Part shown: positions 1 through 6,400 of the stretch, piece after piece
Position numbering within the stretch: the stretch's first letter is position 1
Layout: each line of letters begins with the position of its first letter
Notes under the pieces: model-generated
Database searches by the model: none
Told to the model about the DNA's origin: nothing
The model's input: only the letters and a program-made list of their open reading frames with translations
Position numbers and translations under genes: made by a program
NCBI GenBank assembly: GCA_021780585.1
Contig: JAJXYM010000337.1
Location: 1-6,987, forward strand
Source: Deltaproteobacteria bacterium
GTDB lineage: Bacteria > Desulfobacterota > Binatia > Binatales > Binataceae
Direction of reading: 5' to 3'
DNA: 6,987 bases

Positions 1-99
1 GTTGTCCGGCACAACCACGGGACGACGGAGCTGGGGCGAAACGGGATTCTTCGCTTCGCTCAGAATGACGACAATGAGCGTCCCGCTTGCCATTCTGAG
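1..99. repeat. Direct repeat copy 1 (99 bp, cut by window edge)
   Basis: This segment is identical, base for base, to 546-644, an offset of 545. It contains the left arm of a palindromic interspersed repeat (GGATTCTTCGCT, then CGCTCAGAATG) and ends with CATTCTGAG. The identity stops exactly where the AT-rich insert begins at 100. It may extend further left than the window. Confidence 0.9.
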
Positions 100-192
100 A
101 GTTTGTGAATTTTTGATTTATCAAAAAATCCGCCCAGTTTACTTGGACAATTTTCTCGAGTTTCGACCGAAAAGCGGAAAAACTCACAAACT
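100..192. mobile_element. Small AT-rich palindromic insert, MITE-like
   Basis: The segment begins AGTTTGTGAATTTTT (100-114) and ends AAAAACTCACAAACT (178-192). These are inverted copies with 14 of 15 matches. It is visibly AT-rich against GC-rich surroundings. It is flanked by CTGAG on both sides (95-99 and 193-197), which reads as a 5-bp target duplication. The left flank is the shared 99-bp repeat, and the other copy of that repeat (546-644) runs on into different sequence without the insert. It has no coding capacity, so any movement would depend on a transposase elsewhere. Caveat: CTGAG and its complement CTCAG differ by one base, so the flanks may simply extend the palindrome to 20 bp with two mismatches, making this a structural repeat instead of a transposed one. 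Confidence 0.45.
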
Positions 193-230
193 CTGAGCGC
201 AGCGAGTCCGCGAACGAAGCCGAAGTATCT

Positions 231-251
231 CGCGCCGCGCCTGGCGGCGCG
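231..251. repeat. GC-rich hairpin
   Basis: CGCGCCGC (231-238) and GCGGCGCG (244-251) form a perfect 8-bp stem around a 5-base loop. It lies just after a degenerate CTGAGCGCAGCGAG repeat unit. No U-run follows, so it is not a classical terminator. In so GC-rich a sequence it could arise by chance. Confidence 0.35.
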
Positions 252-297
252 CCAATCGGAGCGATCTCAAAAGCGCGCCCAGGCGTGGCCCCAAACC

Positions 298-381
298 GTC
301 ATGCTCGGGCTTGGCCCGAGAATCCATCCGTCCGTCGGCCTGGTCATCGGCATGGATGCCCCGGCCTGACCCGGGCATGAC
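298..381. repeat. Palindromic clover-like interspersed repeat (REP-like)
   Basis: The outer arms GTCATGCTCGGGC (298-310) and ACCCGGGCATGAC (369-381) are inverted copies with 11 of 13 matches. Inside, CTCGGGC/GCCCGAG (304-310/314-320) form a 7-bp stem with a 3-base loop. ATCCAT/ATGGAT (322-327/352-357) pair across the centre. ATGCCC/GGGCAT (356-361/373-378) form a second side hairpin. These stems are partly mutually exclusive, as in many extragenic palindromic repeats. The wording resembles the 'TCATGCTCGGGCTTGGCCCGAG' intergenic repeats common in several proteobacterial genomes. Function is unknown. Confidence 0.65.
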
Positions 382-545
382 TGATAAGAGGAATTCGCCA
401 AATGCGCACGGCCCGGGAGATGCGCGGCGCGACTCGGCCATTCCGGCCGCGGACGCACCGCGTACGTATCGAAGCCGGTCGAACGGCGCCGCCTGCTCGA
501 ACTAATCGAATCGTTGATCGTTCACTGACCGCCGCGAACCGGCCG

Positions 546-644
546 GTTGTCCGGCACAACCACGGGACGACGGAGCTGGGGCGAAACGGGATTCTTCGCT
601 TCGCTCAGAATGACGACAATGAGCGTCCCGCTTGCCATTCTGAG
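546..644. repeat. Direct repeat copy 2 (99 bp)
   Basis: This is identical to 1-99. Here the repeat is followed directly by GCGG... and continues to GAAGAATCC, so the palindromic unit is complete. Copy 1 is instead interrupted by the AT-rich insert. Perfect identity suggests recent duplication, gene conversion, or a repeat family kept homogeneous across the genome. Confidence 0.9.
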
Positions 645-669
645 CGGAGGCCGCCGGAGCGAAGAATCC
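589..669. terminator. Long two-part hairpin downstream of the dehydrogenase gene
   Basis: GGATTCTTCGCT (589-600) is the exact inverse of AGCGAAGAATCC (658-669), a 12-bp match. CGCTCAGAATG (602-612) is the exact inverse of CATTCTGAGCG (636-646), an 11-bp match. Together they make a long stem with a short internal asymmetry. It begins 45 bases past the stop codon of the minus-strand dehydrogenase, so in that transcript it could stabilise the 3' end or help termination. No clear U-tract follows, and the same unit belongs to the interspersed repeat family, so a terminator role is inference. Confidence 0.4.
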
Positions 670-714
670 GGAATCAGGGCGATCTCGTCATAAAGCCATC
701 ATCGGGAGGCCGCG

Positions 715-1773
715 CTAGAGATTCGCGATCACCGCGCGGGTAAATTCGGCCGTGCCGGCGCGCCCGCCCTGATCGATCGTCAGCGCCGCTCCGCCTTCCG
801 CATACACCCGTCGGATCGCCTGGTCGAAACGCCGCGACTCCGCGGTGAAGCCAAGGTAATCGAGCATCATCACGGCCGAGAGCATGGTCGCGGTCGGATT
901 GATAATTCCCTGGCCGAGGATGTCCGGCGCGGTGCCGTGCACCGATTCGAAATAGGCGTAGTCGTCGCCGTAGCACCCGGAGGGCGCCAATCCGAGTCCG
1001 CCGATCGTGCCGGCGGCGGCGTCGGAAAGAATATCGCCGTACAGATTCGGCATCACGACGACGTCGAGCGCGTGCGGACTCTGCACGATCCGGCGCGCGA
1101 AATCGTCAACGATGAACTGCTCGTAGGCGATCTCGGGATAGCTGGCCGCGGTCTCCTCGACGAGTTGGCGGAACAGTCCGTCGGACTCGCGCAACATGTT
1201 GTACTTCGAGGTGCAGGTGACTTTGCCCGGATGTCCCTGCGTCTTGCGTTTGCGCGCAAGCTCGAAGGCGAAGCGCGCGACCTGCCGGGTCTTGCGTTCG
1301 GTGATCACCTTGATCGCGAACTTGCCGCGCTCGCTCGTGTCGAGATCGGCGCGCAGGATACGGCTATGCAAATGCAGCGGCGCGAGCGCTTCAAGCGGCC
1401 CTTCGAGCCCGAGATAGAGATCCTCGAGGTTCTCGCGCACGATCACGTAATCGATCCCCTCGGGACGGGCGAGCGGACTGCGGAATCCCTTGAGATAACG
1501 GCACGGGCGAACGTTGGCGTAAGTCTGCCGGCCCCAGCGCAGATAATTGATCGCGGTGGTTTTGCCGGAGGTCGAGCCGAAGAGCGTCGAGTCGGAGGCG
1601 TCGATCGCGGCGCGCGCGGCCTTGTCGGTTTCGCCGCGCACCCATTTTTCGCCGACCGGAAATTCGACGAAGTCGATCTCAACCTTGAGCGCGCCAATCA
1701 CTTCGAGCGCGGCGAAGACGGTCCGCGGCGCTTCGTCGTCACCCGGCAACACCACTACTCTTTTTTGCGCCAC
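715..1773 (-). CDS. Isocitrate/isopropylmalate dehydrogenase-family enzyme
   Basis: This 352-residue cytoplasmic enzyme belongs to the beta-decarboxylating dehydrogenases, which oxidise 2-hydroxy acids with NAD(P)+ and divalent metal. Family signatures are present in order: ANVRP (86-90), VRENLEDLY (112-120), SKYN (189-192) with the probable catalytic Lys190, NLYGDILSD (243-251) with metal-binding Asp247 and Asp251, and HGTAPDI (279-285) before the nucleotide-binding NP. Tyr120 is the other expected catalytic residue, and Arg79, Arg89 and Arg113 match the substrate-carboxylate arginines. Length is normal for the family. The start is GTG, chosen because AAAGGAGA lies 5 bases upstream. By hand alignment the substrate-selecting segment reads TAINYLR where isocitrate dehydrogenases have SLNxxLR, so I cannot assign isocitrate, isopropylmalate, tartrate or another substrate. 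It lies 95 bases downstream of the flavin reductase gene on the same strand and is probably co-transcribed with it. Confidence 0.93.
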   Translation of the reverse strand: MAQKRVVVLPGDDEAPRTVFAALEVIGALKVEIDFVEFPVGEKWVRGETDKAARAAIDASDSTLFGSTSGKTTAINYLRWGRQTYANVRPCRYLKGFRSPLARPEGIDYVIVRENLEDLYLGLEGPLEALAPLHLHSRILRADLDTSERGKFAIKVITERKTRQVARFAFELARKRKTQGHPGKVTCTSKYNMLRESDGLFRQLVEETAASYPEIAYEQFIVDDFARRIVQSPHALDVVVMPNLYGDILSDAAAGTIGGLGLAPSGCYGDDYAYFESVHGTAPDILGQGIINPTATMLSAVMMLDYLGFTAESRRFDQAIRRVYAEGGAALTIDQGGRAGTAEFTRAVIANL

Positions 1774-1778
1774 GAACG

Positions 1779-1786
1779 TCTCCTTT
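1779..1786 (-). promoter_or_regulatory. Ribosome binding site of the dehydrogenase gene
   Basis: Read on the minus strand this is AAAGGAGA, 5 bases before the GTG start. It is the strongest Shine-Dalgarno sequence on that strand in the window and supports the GTG as the true start. Confidence 0.75.
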
Positions 1787-1815
1787 CGAATCGCGGGAAC
1801 TCCGCCATGAAGGGA

Positions 1816-1857
1816 CCGCGGCGGGCGCGCGCGTCGCGGCGCGCCTCCCGTCCGCGG
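1816..1857. promoter_or_regulatory. GC-rich hairpin between the two minus-strand genes
   Basis: GGCGCGC (1824-1830) and GCGCGCC (1839-1845) form a 7-bp stem with an 8-base loop. Outside it, CCGCGG occurs on both sides (1816-1821 and 1852-1857) and can pair further. It sits in the 95-base gap between the flavin reductase stop and the dehydrogenase ribosome binding site. It could tune the ratio of the two proteins, but such stems are easy to find in sequence of this composition. Confidence 0.25.
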
Positions 1858-1868
1858 CTTCGCTCTCG

Positions 1869-2345
1869 TCAGCCGCCGTAATTAAAGCCGCATTCCTTGA
1901 GCGTCAACGGATCGCTCTCGCGATGCAGATGAGCCTCGGTCACCTGGCCGACGACGATGCTGTGATCGCCATGCTCGTAGAAATGCACGACGTCACATTC
2001 GACGGCGGCCGGCGCGTCGCTGATGATCGGGCATCCGTTGTGGCCCGCGCGATAGGCGTAGTTGCCGAACTTGCCGTCCTTCGGATCGACGTGCTTGAAA
2101 AAAGCGAGCGCCAGATCCTTCTGCCCCGAGCCGAGCATCGAGAGCGTGAATTTCTTCGACTGTTTGACCAGTTCGTGCGCGGTGGAATCGGTCTTGACGC
2201 CGATCACGACCAGCGGCGGCGCGAAACTCGCCTGGGTGGTCCAGTTGATTGTCGCCACGGTCTGCTTGTCGCCATGTTTGGCGCCGAGCACCTGCAGGCC
2301 GTAGGGGATCATCCGCAAGCCCTTTTTCTTCGCGTTTTCGTCCAT
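1869..2345 (-). CDS. Flavin reductase / flavoredoxin-like FMN-binding protein
   Basis: This 158-residue protein has the FMN-binding split-barrel fold of the flavin reductase-like family. Members reduce FMN or FAD with NAD(P)H, or carry electrons as flavoredoxins, in the cytoplasm. The family pattern is clear: IPYGLQVLGAKHGD (13-26), the FMN-contacting TVATINWTTQASFAPPLVV (29-47), KKFTLSML (64-71), EHGDHSIVVGQVTEAHL (124-140), and a C-terminal LKECGFNYGG like the 'LxxxGWNYGG' ending of many relatives. I chose the ATG at 2343-2345, which is preceded by GGAGG at 2357-2361, 11 bases away and slightly long. A TTG at 2367-2369 would add eight residues lacking family similarity. It is the first gene of a likely two-gene minus-strand unit with the dehydrogenase. 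Such reductases often serve a flavin-dependent monooxygenase, but none is in view, so its partner is unknown. Confidence 0.88.
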   Translation of the reverse strand: MDENAKKKGLRMIPYGLQVLGAKHGDKQTVATINWTTQASFAPPLVVIGVKTDSTAHELVKQSKKFTLSMLGSGQKDLALAFFKHVDPKDGKFGNYAYRAGHNGCPIISDAPAAVECDVVHFYEHGDHSIVVGQVTEAHLHRESDPLTLKECGFNYGG

Positions 2346-2397
2346 CGGGGAAAATGCCTCCGCAAACAAGTTTGGAAATCGGGCCGCCGCCGCGCGC

Positions 2398-2417
2398 GGT
2401 CGCGGCCAGCCGCGACC
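2398..2417. promoter_or_regulatory. Perfect inverted repeat in the divergent intergenic region
   Basis: GGTCGCGGC (2398-2406) and GCCGCGACC (2409-2417) are exact inverses with a 2-base centre, about 50 bases upstream of the flavin reductase start. It could be an operator or a leader hairpin of that minus-strand transcript. The surrounding 200 bases are very GC-rich, so chance is possible. Confidence 0.3.
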
Positions 2418-2518
2418 CGCATCCGCCGACGCCGCCGCGCCGCCGTGCGGCTAAGGCCGCGAATCGCGTCGCCGGCGCACGCCGCGCCGAAGGGCCATCG
2501 CCGCGCCCGGCGGTCCGA

Positions 2519-2527
2519 TGCTATAGT
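2519..2527 (+). promoter_or_regulatory. Candidate extended -10 promoter of the DUF971 gene
   Basis: TGCTATAGT has the TGn extension plus TATAGT, five of six matches to TATAAT, and stands out as an AT-rich island in a GC-rich region. Initiation about 7 bases downstream would leave a leader of roughly 14 bases before the ATG at 2548, with only a weak AAGAG (2536-2540) as ribosome binding site. I see no good -35 box, as is usual for extended -10 promoters. The core CTATAG is palindromic, so weak initiation toward the minus-strand genes is also conceivable. Confidence 0.45.
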
Positions 2528-2547
2528 TACGGGCCAAGAGTGCAACA

Positions 2548-2898
2548 ATGATCCCCGGCAAGTCAAAGACGGCGGCGGCTTCAGAGCCGCGTATCAAGGG
2601 ACTCAACGAGGTCGGCCGCTACGCGATCGGCGTGCAATGGGCCGACGGTCACGACAGCATCTTTCCGCTGGCGAACCTGCGCCGCTACTGTCCATGCAAC
2701 GAATGCGGCGGGGAGACGGCTGAAGCGATCGCGCCGGATAGGCAGCGACTGCTGCAATTGTCGCGATTGGGCGACAATGGCGTCTATCTGCGCTGGGTCG
2801 ATGGCCACGAAACGCTCTATACCACCGCCCAGATGCGGGCGACGTGCCGATGCGCCTATTGCGCGGGCGAGCCGGAACGGCCGCTGACCGGCGACTAG
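2548..2898 (+). CDS. DUF971 / GBBH-like N-terminal domain protein with duplicated Cys-His half-sites
   Basis: This 116-residue stand-alone protein matches DUF971, the fold of the N-terminal domain of gamma-butyrobetaine hydroxylases, also found fused to Mrp/ApbC-type iron-sulfur carriers. It is built from two visible repeats: W31-A-D-G-H35 followed by C48-P-C50-N-E-C53, and W83-V-D-G-H87 followed by C100-R-C102-A-Y-C105. The Trp-to-first-Cys distance is 17 in both, and the period is 52 residues. In human gamma-butyrobetaine hydroxylase a structural zinc is held by a CxCxxC motif and a His about 39 residues later. Here C48/C50/C53 with H87 fits that pattern, and C100/C102/C105 with H35 could form a symmetric second site. 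This is inference. It has no signal peptide and is probably cytoplasmic. The ATG start fits the upstream -10 box. The molecular role is unknown; a metal or iron-sulfur accessory role is possible. Confidence 0.85.
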   Translation: MIPGKSKTAAASEPRIKGLNEVGRYAIGVQWADGHDSIFPLANLRRYCPCNECGGETAEAIAPDRQRLLQLSRLGDNGVYLRWVDGHETLYTTAQMRATCRCAYCAGEPERPLTGD

Positions 2899-2940
2899 AC
2901 CGGCATAAACGGGAGCGTCCGTACGTAACACGGATATAAC

Positions 2941-2968
2941 TTGCATTTGCGGAAGTGCGGGGTAAAAT
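2941..2968 (+). promoter_or_regulatory. Candidate promoter of the small exported-protein gene
   Basis: TAAAAT (2963-2968) matches five of six -10 bases. TTGCAT (2941-2946) lies 16 bases upstream and shares only TTG with the -35 consensus. Initiation near 2975 would give a leader of about ten bases. An alternative -10, TATAAC, is at 2935-2940. Read-through from the DUF971 gene is equally possible. Confidence 0.3.
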
Positions 2969-2985
2969 CGACTTTGTCGTCCGGA

Positions 2986-3342
2986 ATGCTTTCGCGAAAC
3001 CGATACCTATTCGCAGTGACCGCGGTGGTGGTTGCGATCGCAATGATCGGATTCGCGCCGCGGATGAGCTTCGCCAGCGCGGGACCCGCGAGTTGCCATA
3101 CGCGCAGTTCGAGCCTGAGCGGCTCGCATCAGTTCACCAACGATTCGCGTGACGAACGCGGCGGGAACGCGATCGATCAAGCCACTCGCGTATCGCATTT
3201 CGGCGGCTCGGAACTGATTATTCTGATCACGGCGGCGCGTCCGGCGCCGGCCGCGCGGCCCGCGCCGCTCAATCGACGGATCTTCAAGCGACGGCTCAAG
3301 CTCGGTTCATCGCGCGCGGCCGGCGACGACCCTCTCGCCTAA
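2986..3342 (+). CDS. Small exported protein of unknown function
   Basis: I do not recognise this 118-residue protein. It begins with a typical Sec signal peptide: a basic start (MLSRNR), a hydrophobic core (YLFAVTAVVVAIAMIGF, 7-23) and a likely cleavage site after A30-S-A32. The mature part, about 86 residues, is polar, has one cysteine (C37), an Ala-Pro-rich stretch (RPAPAARPAPL) and a strongly basic segment (RRIFKRRLK) near the C-terminus. It should be periplasmic or secreted, perhaps envelope-associated through the basic tail. The ATG was chosen because it places the signal peptide at the N-terminus. A TTG at 2941 would add 15 residues without signal character. No good Shine-Dalgarno precedes the ATG, which weakens the call. 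It lies 87 bases after the DUF971 gene and 111 before the RND gene, all on the same strand. Confidence 0.55.
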   Translation: MLSRNRYLFAVTAVVVAIAMIGFAPRMSFASAGPASCHTRSSSLSGSHQFTNDSRDERGGNAIDQATRVSHFGGSELIILITAARPAPAARPAPLNRRIFKRRLKLGSSRAAGDDPLA

Positions 3343-3372
3343 GCAAATCACCTGTTCATGATCGTTGCCGCG

Positions 3373-3388
3373 CGGACCCCGGGGTCCG
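3373..3388. promoter_or_regulatory. 16-bp perfect palindrome
   Basis: CGGACCCCGGGGTCCG is its own reverse complement. It sits 30 bases after the exported-protein stop and 65 bases before the RND start. It could be a dimeric-repressor operator, a cruciform, or the stem of a terminator. No U-run follows, which argues against the last. Confidence 0.45.
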
Positions 3389-3404
3389 GGACGGTGATGT
3401 GGCA

Positions 3405-3422
3405 ATTCGGCCGCGGCCGAAT
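3405..3422. promoter_or_regulatory. 18-bp perfect palindrome upstream of the RND gene
   Basis: ATTCGGCCGCGGCCGAAT is its own reverse complement, ending 31 bases before the RND GTG start. Position and perfect symmetry fit an operator for a dimeric repressor such as a TetR-family protein, the usual controllers of RND pumps. No regulator gene is in the window, so this is inference. Confidence 0.45.
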
Positions 3423-3453
3423 GAGATCTGAATCCTGAGTAGAGGTTTGCCTC

Positions 3454-6400
3454 GTGCCAAGTTTCTCGCTGCGCAATCCGTACACAATAATCGTCGCCGC
3501 ACTGGTGGTGGTGATTATGGGCGCGACCGCGTTTACGCGGATGCCGGTGGACGTATTTCCCGATATCAAAATCCCCGCCGTGGTGGTCGCCACGTTCTAC
3601 CAGGGGATGCCGCCGCTCGATATGGAGGACAATATCACCTTCCGCTACGAGCGCTTCTTTACGCTCGGCAGCAATATCGAGCATATCGAATCCCGTTCGC
3701 TCTCCGGCGTCAGCATTATCAAGGTGTTTTTCCAGCCGGGTACGAACGTCGAGTCGGCGGCGGCGCAGATGGGCACGCTGGCGATGGCCGACCTCGGCAT
3801 CATGCCCCCCGGCACGCTGCCCCCGCTGGTGCTGCAGTATGACGCCTCGTCGCTGCCGGTGGTGCTGGTGACGCTCAAGGGCAAGGGCTTCAACCAGACC
3901 CAACTCGAGGACCAGGCGCGCTATAACGTCCGCAATCAGCTCGCGACCGTCGCCGGCGCCTCGGTGCCGATTCCCTTCGGCGGTAAATTCCGCCAGGTGA
4001 TGGTCTACGCGAACGCGCAGGCGCTGCAGGCGCGCGGCCTCTCCCTGATGGACCTGGTGCGCGCGCTCAACACCTCGAACCTGATTTTGCCGGCCGGCGA
4101 CGTCAAGGTTGGCGCCAAGGATTTCTACATCTATTCCAACTCCATGATCGAGGACATCCCGCGCATCGGCAACGTGCCGGTCAAGGTCGGCCGCGGCCAG
4201 GCTCCCGTCCTCGTCAATGACGTCGCGAAGGTCGAGGACTCCGCGCAAATCCAGTACAACAAGGTGCTGATCGACGGTCAGCCCTCGGTCTATATTCCCG
4301 TGCTGCGCCAGGTCGGCGCCAATACGATTTCGGTCGTCAATGGCGTCAAGAACCTGCTGCCCCAGGTGTTCGGATTGCCCGCCGGGATGAAGCTCAAGGC
4401 GATCCTCGACCAATCGACCTATATCCGCGAGGCGGTCGAAAGCCTCGCCCATGAAGCGGTGTCGGGCTCGGTGCTGGCCTCGCTGATGATCCTGATCTTC
4501 CTCGGCAGCTTCCGTTCGACCTTCGCGATTTTCCTGTCGATTCCGCTGTCGATTCTGGCGGGCGCCTTCGGCCTCATGATGAACGGCTCGACCATCAACA
4601 TCATGACGCTGGGCGGCTTCGCCCTGGCGATCGGCCGGCTGGTCGACGATTCCGTCGTCGTGCTCGAAAACATCAACCGCCATCTCGCCGAAGGCAAGGC
4701 CCCGATGGACGCGGCGCGCGACGGCGCCGAGGAAGTCGCGCTGCCGGTGCTCGCCTCGACCATCACCACCTGCATCGTGTTCTTTCCGGTGATGTTCCTG
4801 TTCGGAGTCGCGAAGTATCTGTTCAGCGCGCTGGCGCTGGCGGTGGTGCTCTCGATGGGCGCGTCGTATCTGGTCGCGATGAGCGTCATTCCGATTTACT
4901 GCGCGCGCTTCCTCACCCCGGAACTCGCCGCCGCCGCCGAACATCATGAGGGCGGCGGACTGATCGCCGCGTTCAATCGCGGCTACGAACGTTTCGCCGG
5001 ATGGTATGAGGGTTTTCTCGAACGCTCGCTCAATCGCAAGTTCGTGGTGATCGGCGCGGTGAGCCTGCTCTTCGTCGTCAGCATGCTGATCTATCCGCTG
5101 CTCGGCACGGAGCTGTTTCCGGAAACCGACGCCGGCGCCTTCACGATCAACTTCCGCGCCCCGGCCGGGTCCAGAATCGAAGTCACCACCGATCTCGCCC
5201 GCAAAATCGAGGCGATCGCGCGTCAGGTGATTCCGCCCGACGAACTCGACATGGTGGTCTCGAATATCGGCCTCGCCCCCAGCATCTCGGCGATCTACTC
5301 GCCCAACTCGGCGGAAGACTCCGGCTTTATCGAAGTCGAGCTCAAGCCCGACCATCGCGTTCCGACCGCCGTCTACGAAAAACGCATGATGAAGCTGCTG
5401 CCGCTCCAACTGCCGGAGGTGAAGACGCTGTTCTCCTCGGGCAGCATCATCGACGCGGTGCTGAATTTCGGCGCGATGGCGCCGATCGACGTGCAATACG
5501 CCGGCCCGAGCTTCGCCCAGTTGTTCCAGCTCGCGCGCCAGTCGAACGAAATCGTCAAGGGGCTGCCGCAGGTGGCGCAGACCTTTATCGCGCAGGAGCA
5601 GCAATATCCCACCCTGTTCGTCCGCGTCGATCGGGTCAAAGCCGCGCGCCTCGGACTCAATCAGAAGGACGTCGTCTCGGACGTGATTACGGCGCTCAAT
5701 TCGAATCTGTATATCGCGCCGTCGATCTGGATCGATCACGCCAACAAGAATGACTATTTCCTGACGGTTCAGTACGGTCAGGCGGACAAGGGCTTTCCCT
5801 CGCTCGAGACCCTGCGCGACATCCCCGTCCACAGCTTCGCCGGCGAAACCGGCCACGCCCAGAGCCTGTTGCTGCGCGACGTCGCCTCGGTCGAACAGCA
5901 ATACCATCCGTCCGAAGCCGACCATTACAATATCCAGCGCGTGGTCGATCTGCTGGTTTCGCCGAGCACGCAGAACCTCGGCGGCGCCCAGGCCGCCATC
6001 CAGAAGGCGCTCGAGTCGGTCAAGCTGCCCCATGGCGTGAGCGTGCGCTATCGCGGCTCGGTCGCCTCGATGCAATCGTCGTTCTCGAGCTTCGGCTTCG
6101 GCCTCAGTCTCGCCGTGGTGCTGCTCTACCTCGTGATGGTCGCGCAGTTCCGCTCCTTCCTCGATCCTTTCATCATCATGTTCGCGGTGCCGATGGGCCT
6201 GATCGGCGTAATCTGGACCCTGTGGGCCACCAGCACCACGCTCAATATCGAATCCTTCATGGGCATCATCGTGATGGTCGGCATCGTCGTGTCGAATTCG
6301 ATCCTGCTGGTCGATTTCGCGAACGAACGGCGCCGCCAGGGCCACGAGCTGCGCCGCGCCGTAATCGACTCCGCGCGCATCCGGATGCGCCCGATTCTGA

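Larger units (their letters stand above)
1..714. other. Repeat-rich region without a convincing gene
   Basis: No open frame here resembles a known protein. The short frames that exist read through interspersed palindromic repeats, for example giving the peptide ILRFAQND, a common translation artefact of such repeats. What it does hold is a 99-bp direct duplication, a small AT-rich palindromic insert, a GC-rich hairpin, a clover-like palindromic repeat and a long hairpin next to the end of the minus-strand dehydrogenase gene. Between about 382 and 545 I see only unremarkable GC-rich sequence. The stretch looks like a repeat-accumulating intergenic region, perhaps continuing to the left of the window. 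Confidence 0.75.

Noticed and set aside
402..743. A 113-codon plus-strand open frame
   Set aside because: It reads through the palindromic repeat (ILRFAQND, CHSERR), is Arg-rich without domains, and overlaps the end of the dehydrogenase gene.
1556..1582. A P-loop-like GSTSGKTT in the dehydrogenase (residues 66-73)
   Set aside because: The spacing does not fit GxxxxGK[ST]. The segment lies in the family's substrate loop.
937..1881. A 314-codon plus-strand open frame
   Set aside because: It is antisense to the dehydrogenase, whose motifs are complete. The composition is that of a shadow frame.
2346..2369. TTG start eight codons upstream for the flavin reductase
   Set aside because: The extra residues have no family similarity, and GGAGG lies inside them, positioned to serve the ATG at 2343-2345.
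1923..2723. A 266-codon plus-strand open frame
   Set aside because: It runs antisense through the flavin reductase, across the divergent promoter region and out of frame into the DUF971 gene, with no recognisable domain.
3400..3418. TGGCAATT... as a sigma-54 -24/-12 promoter before the RND gene
   Set aside because: The -24-like TGGC is not followed by TTGC at the proper distance, and the stretch is better explained by the 18-bp palindrome.
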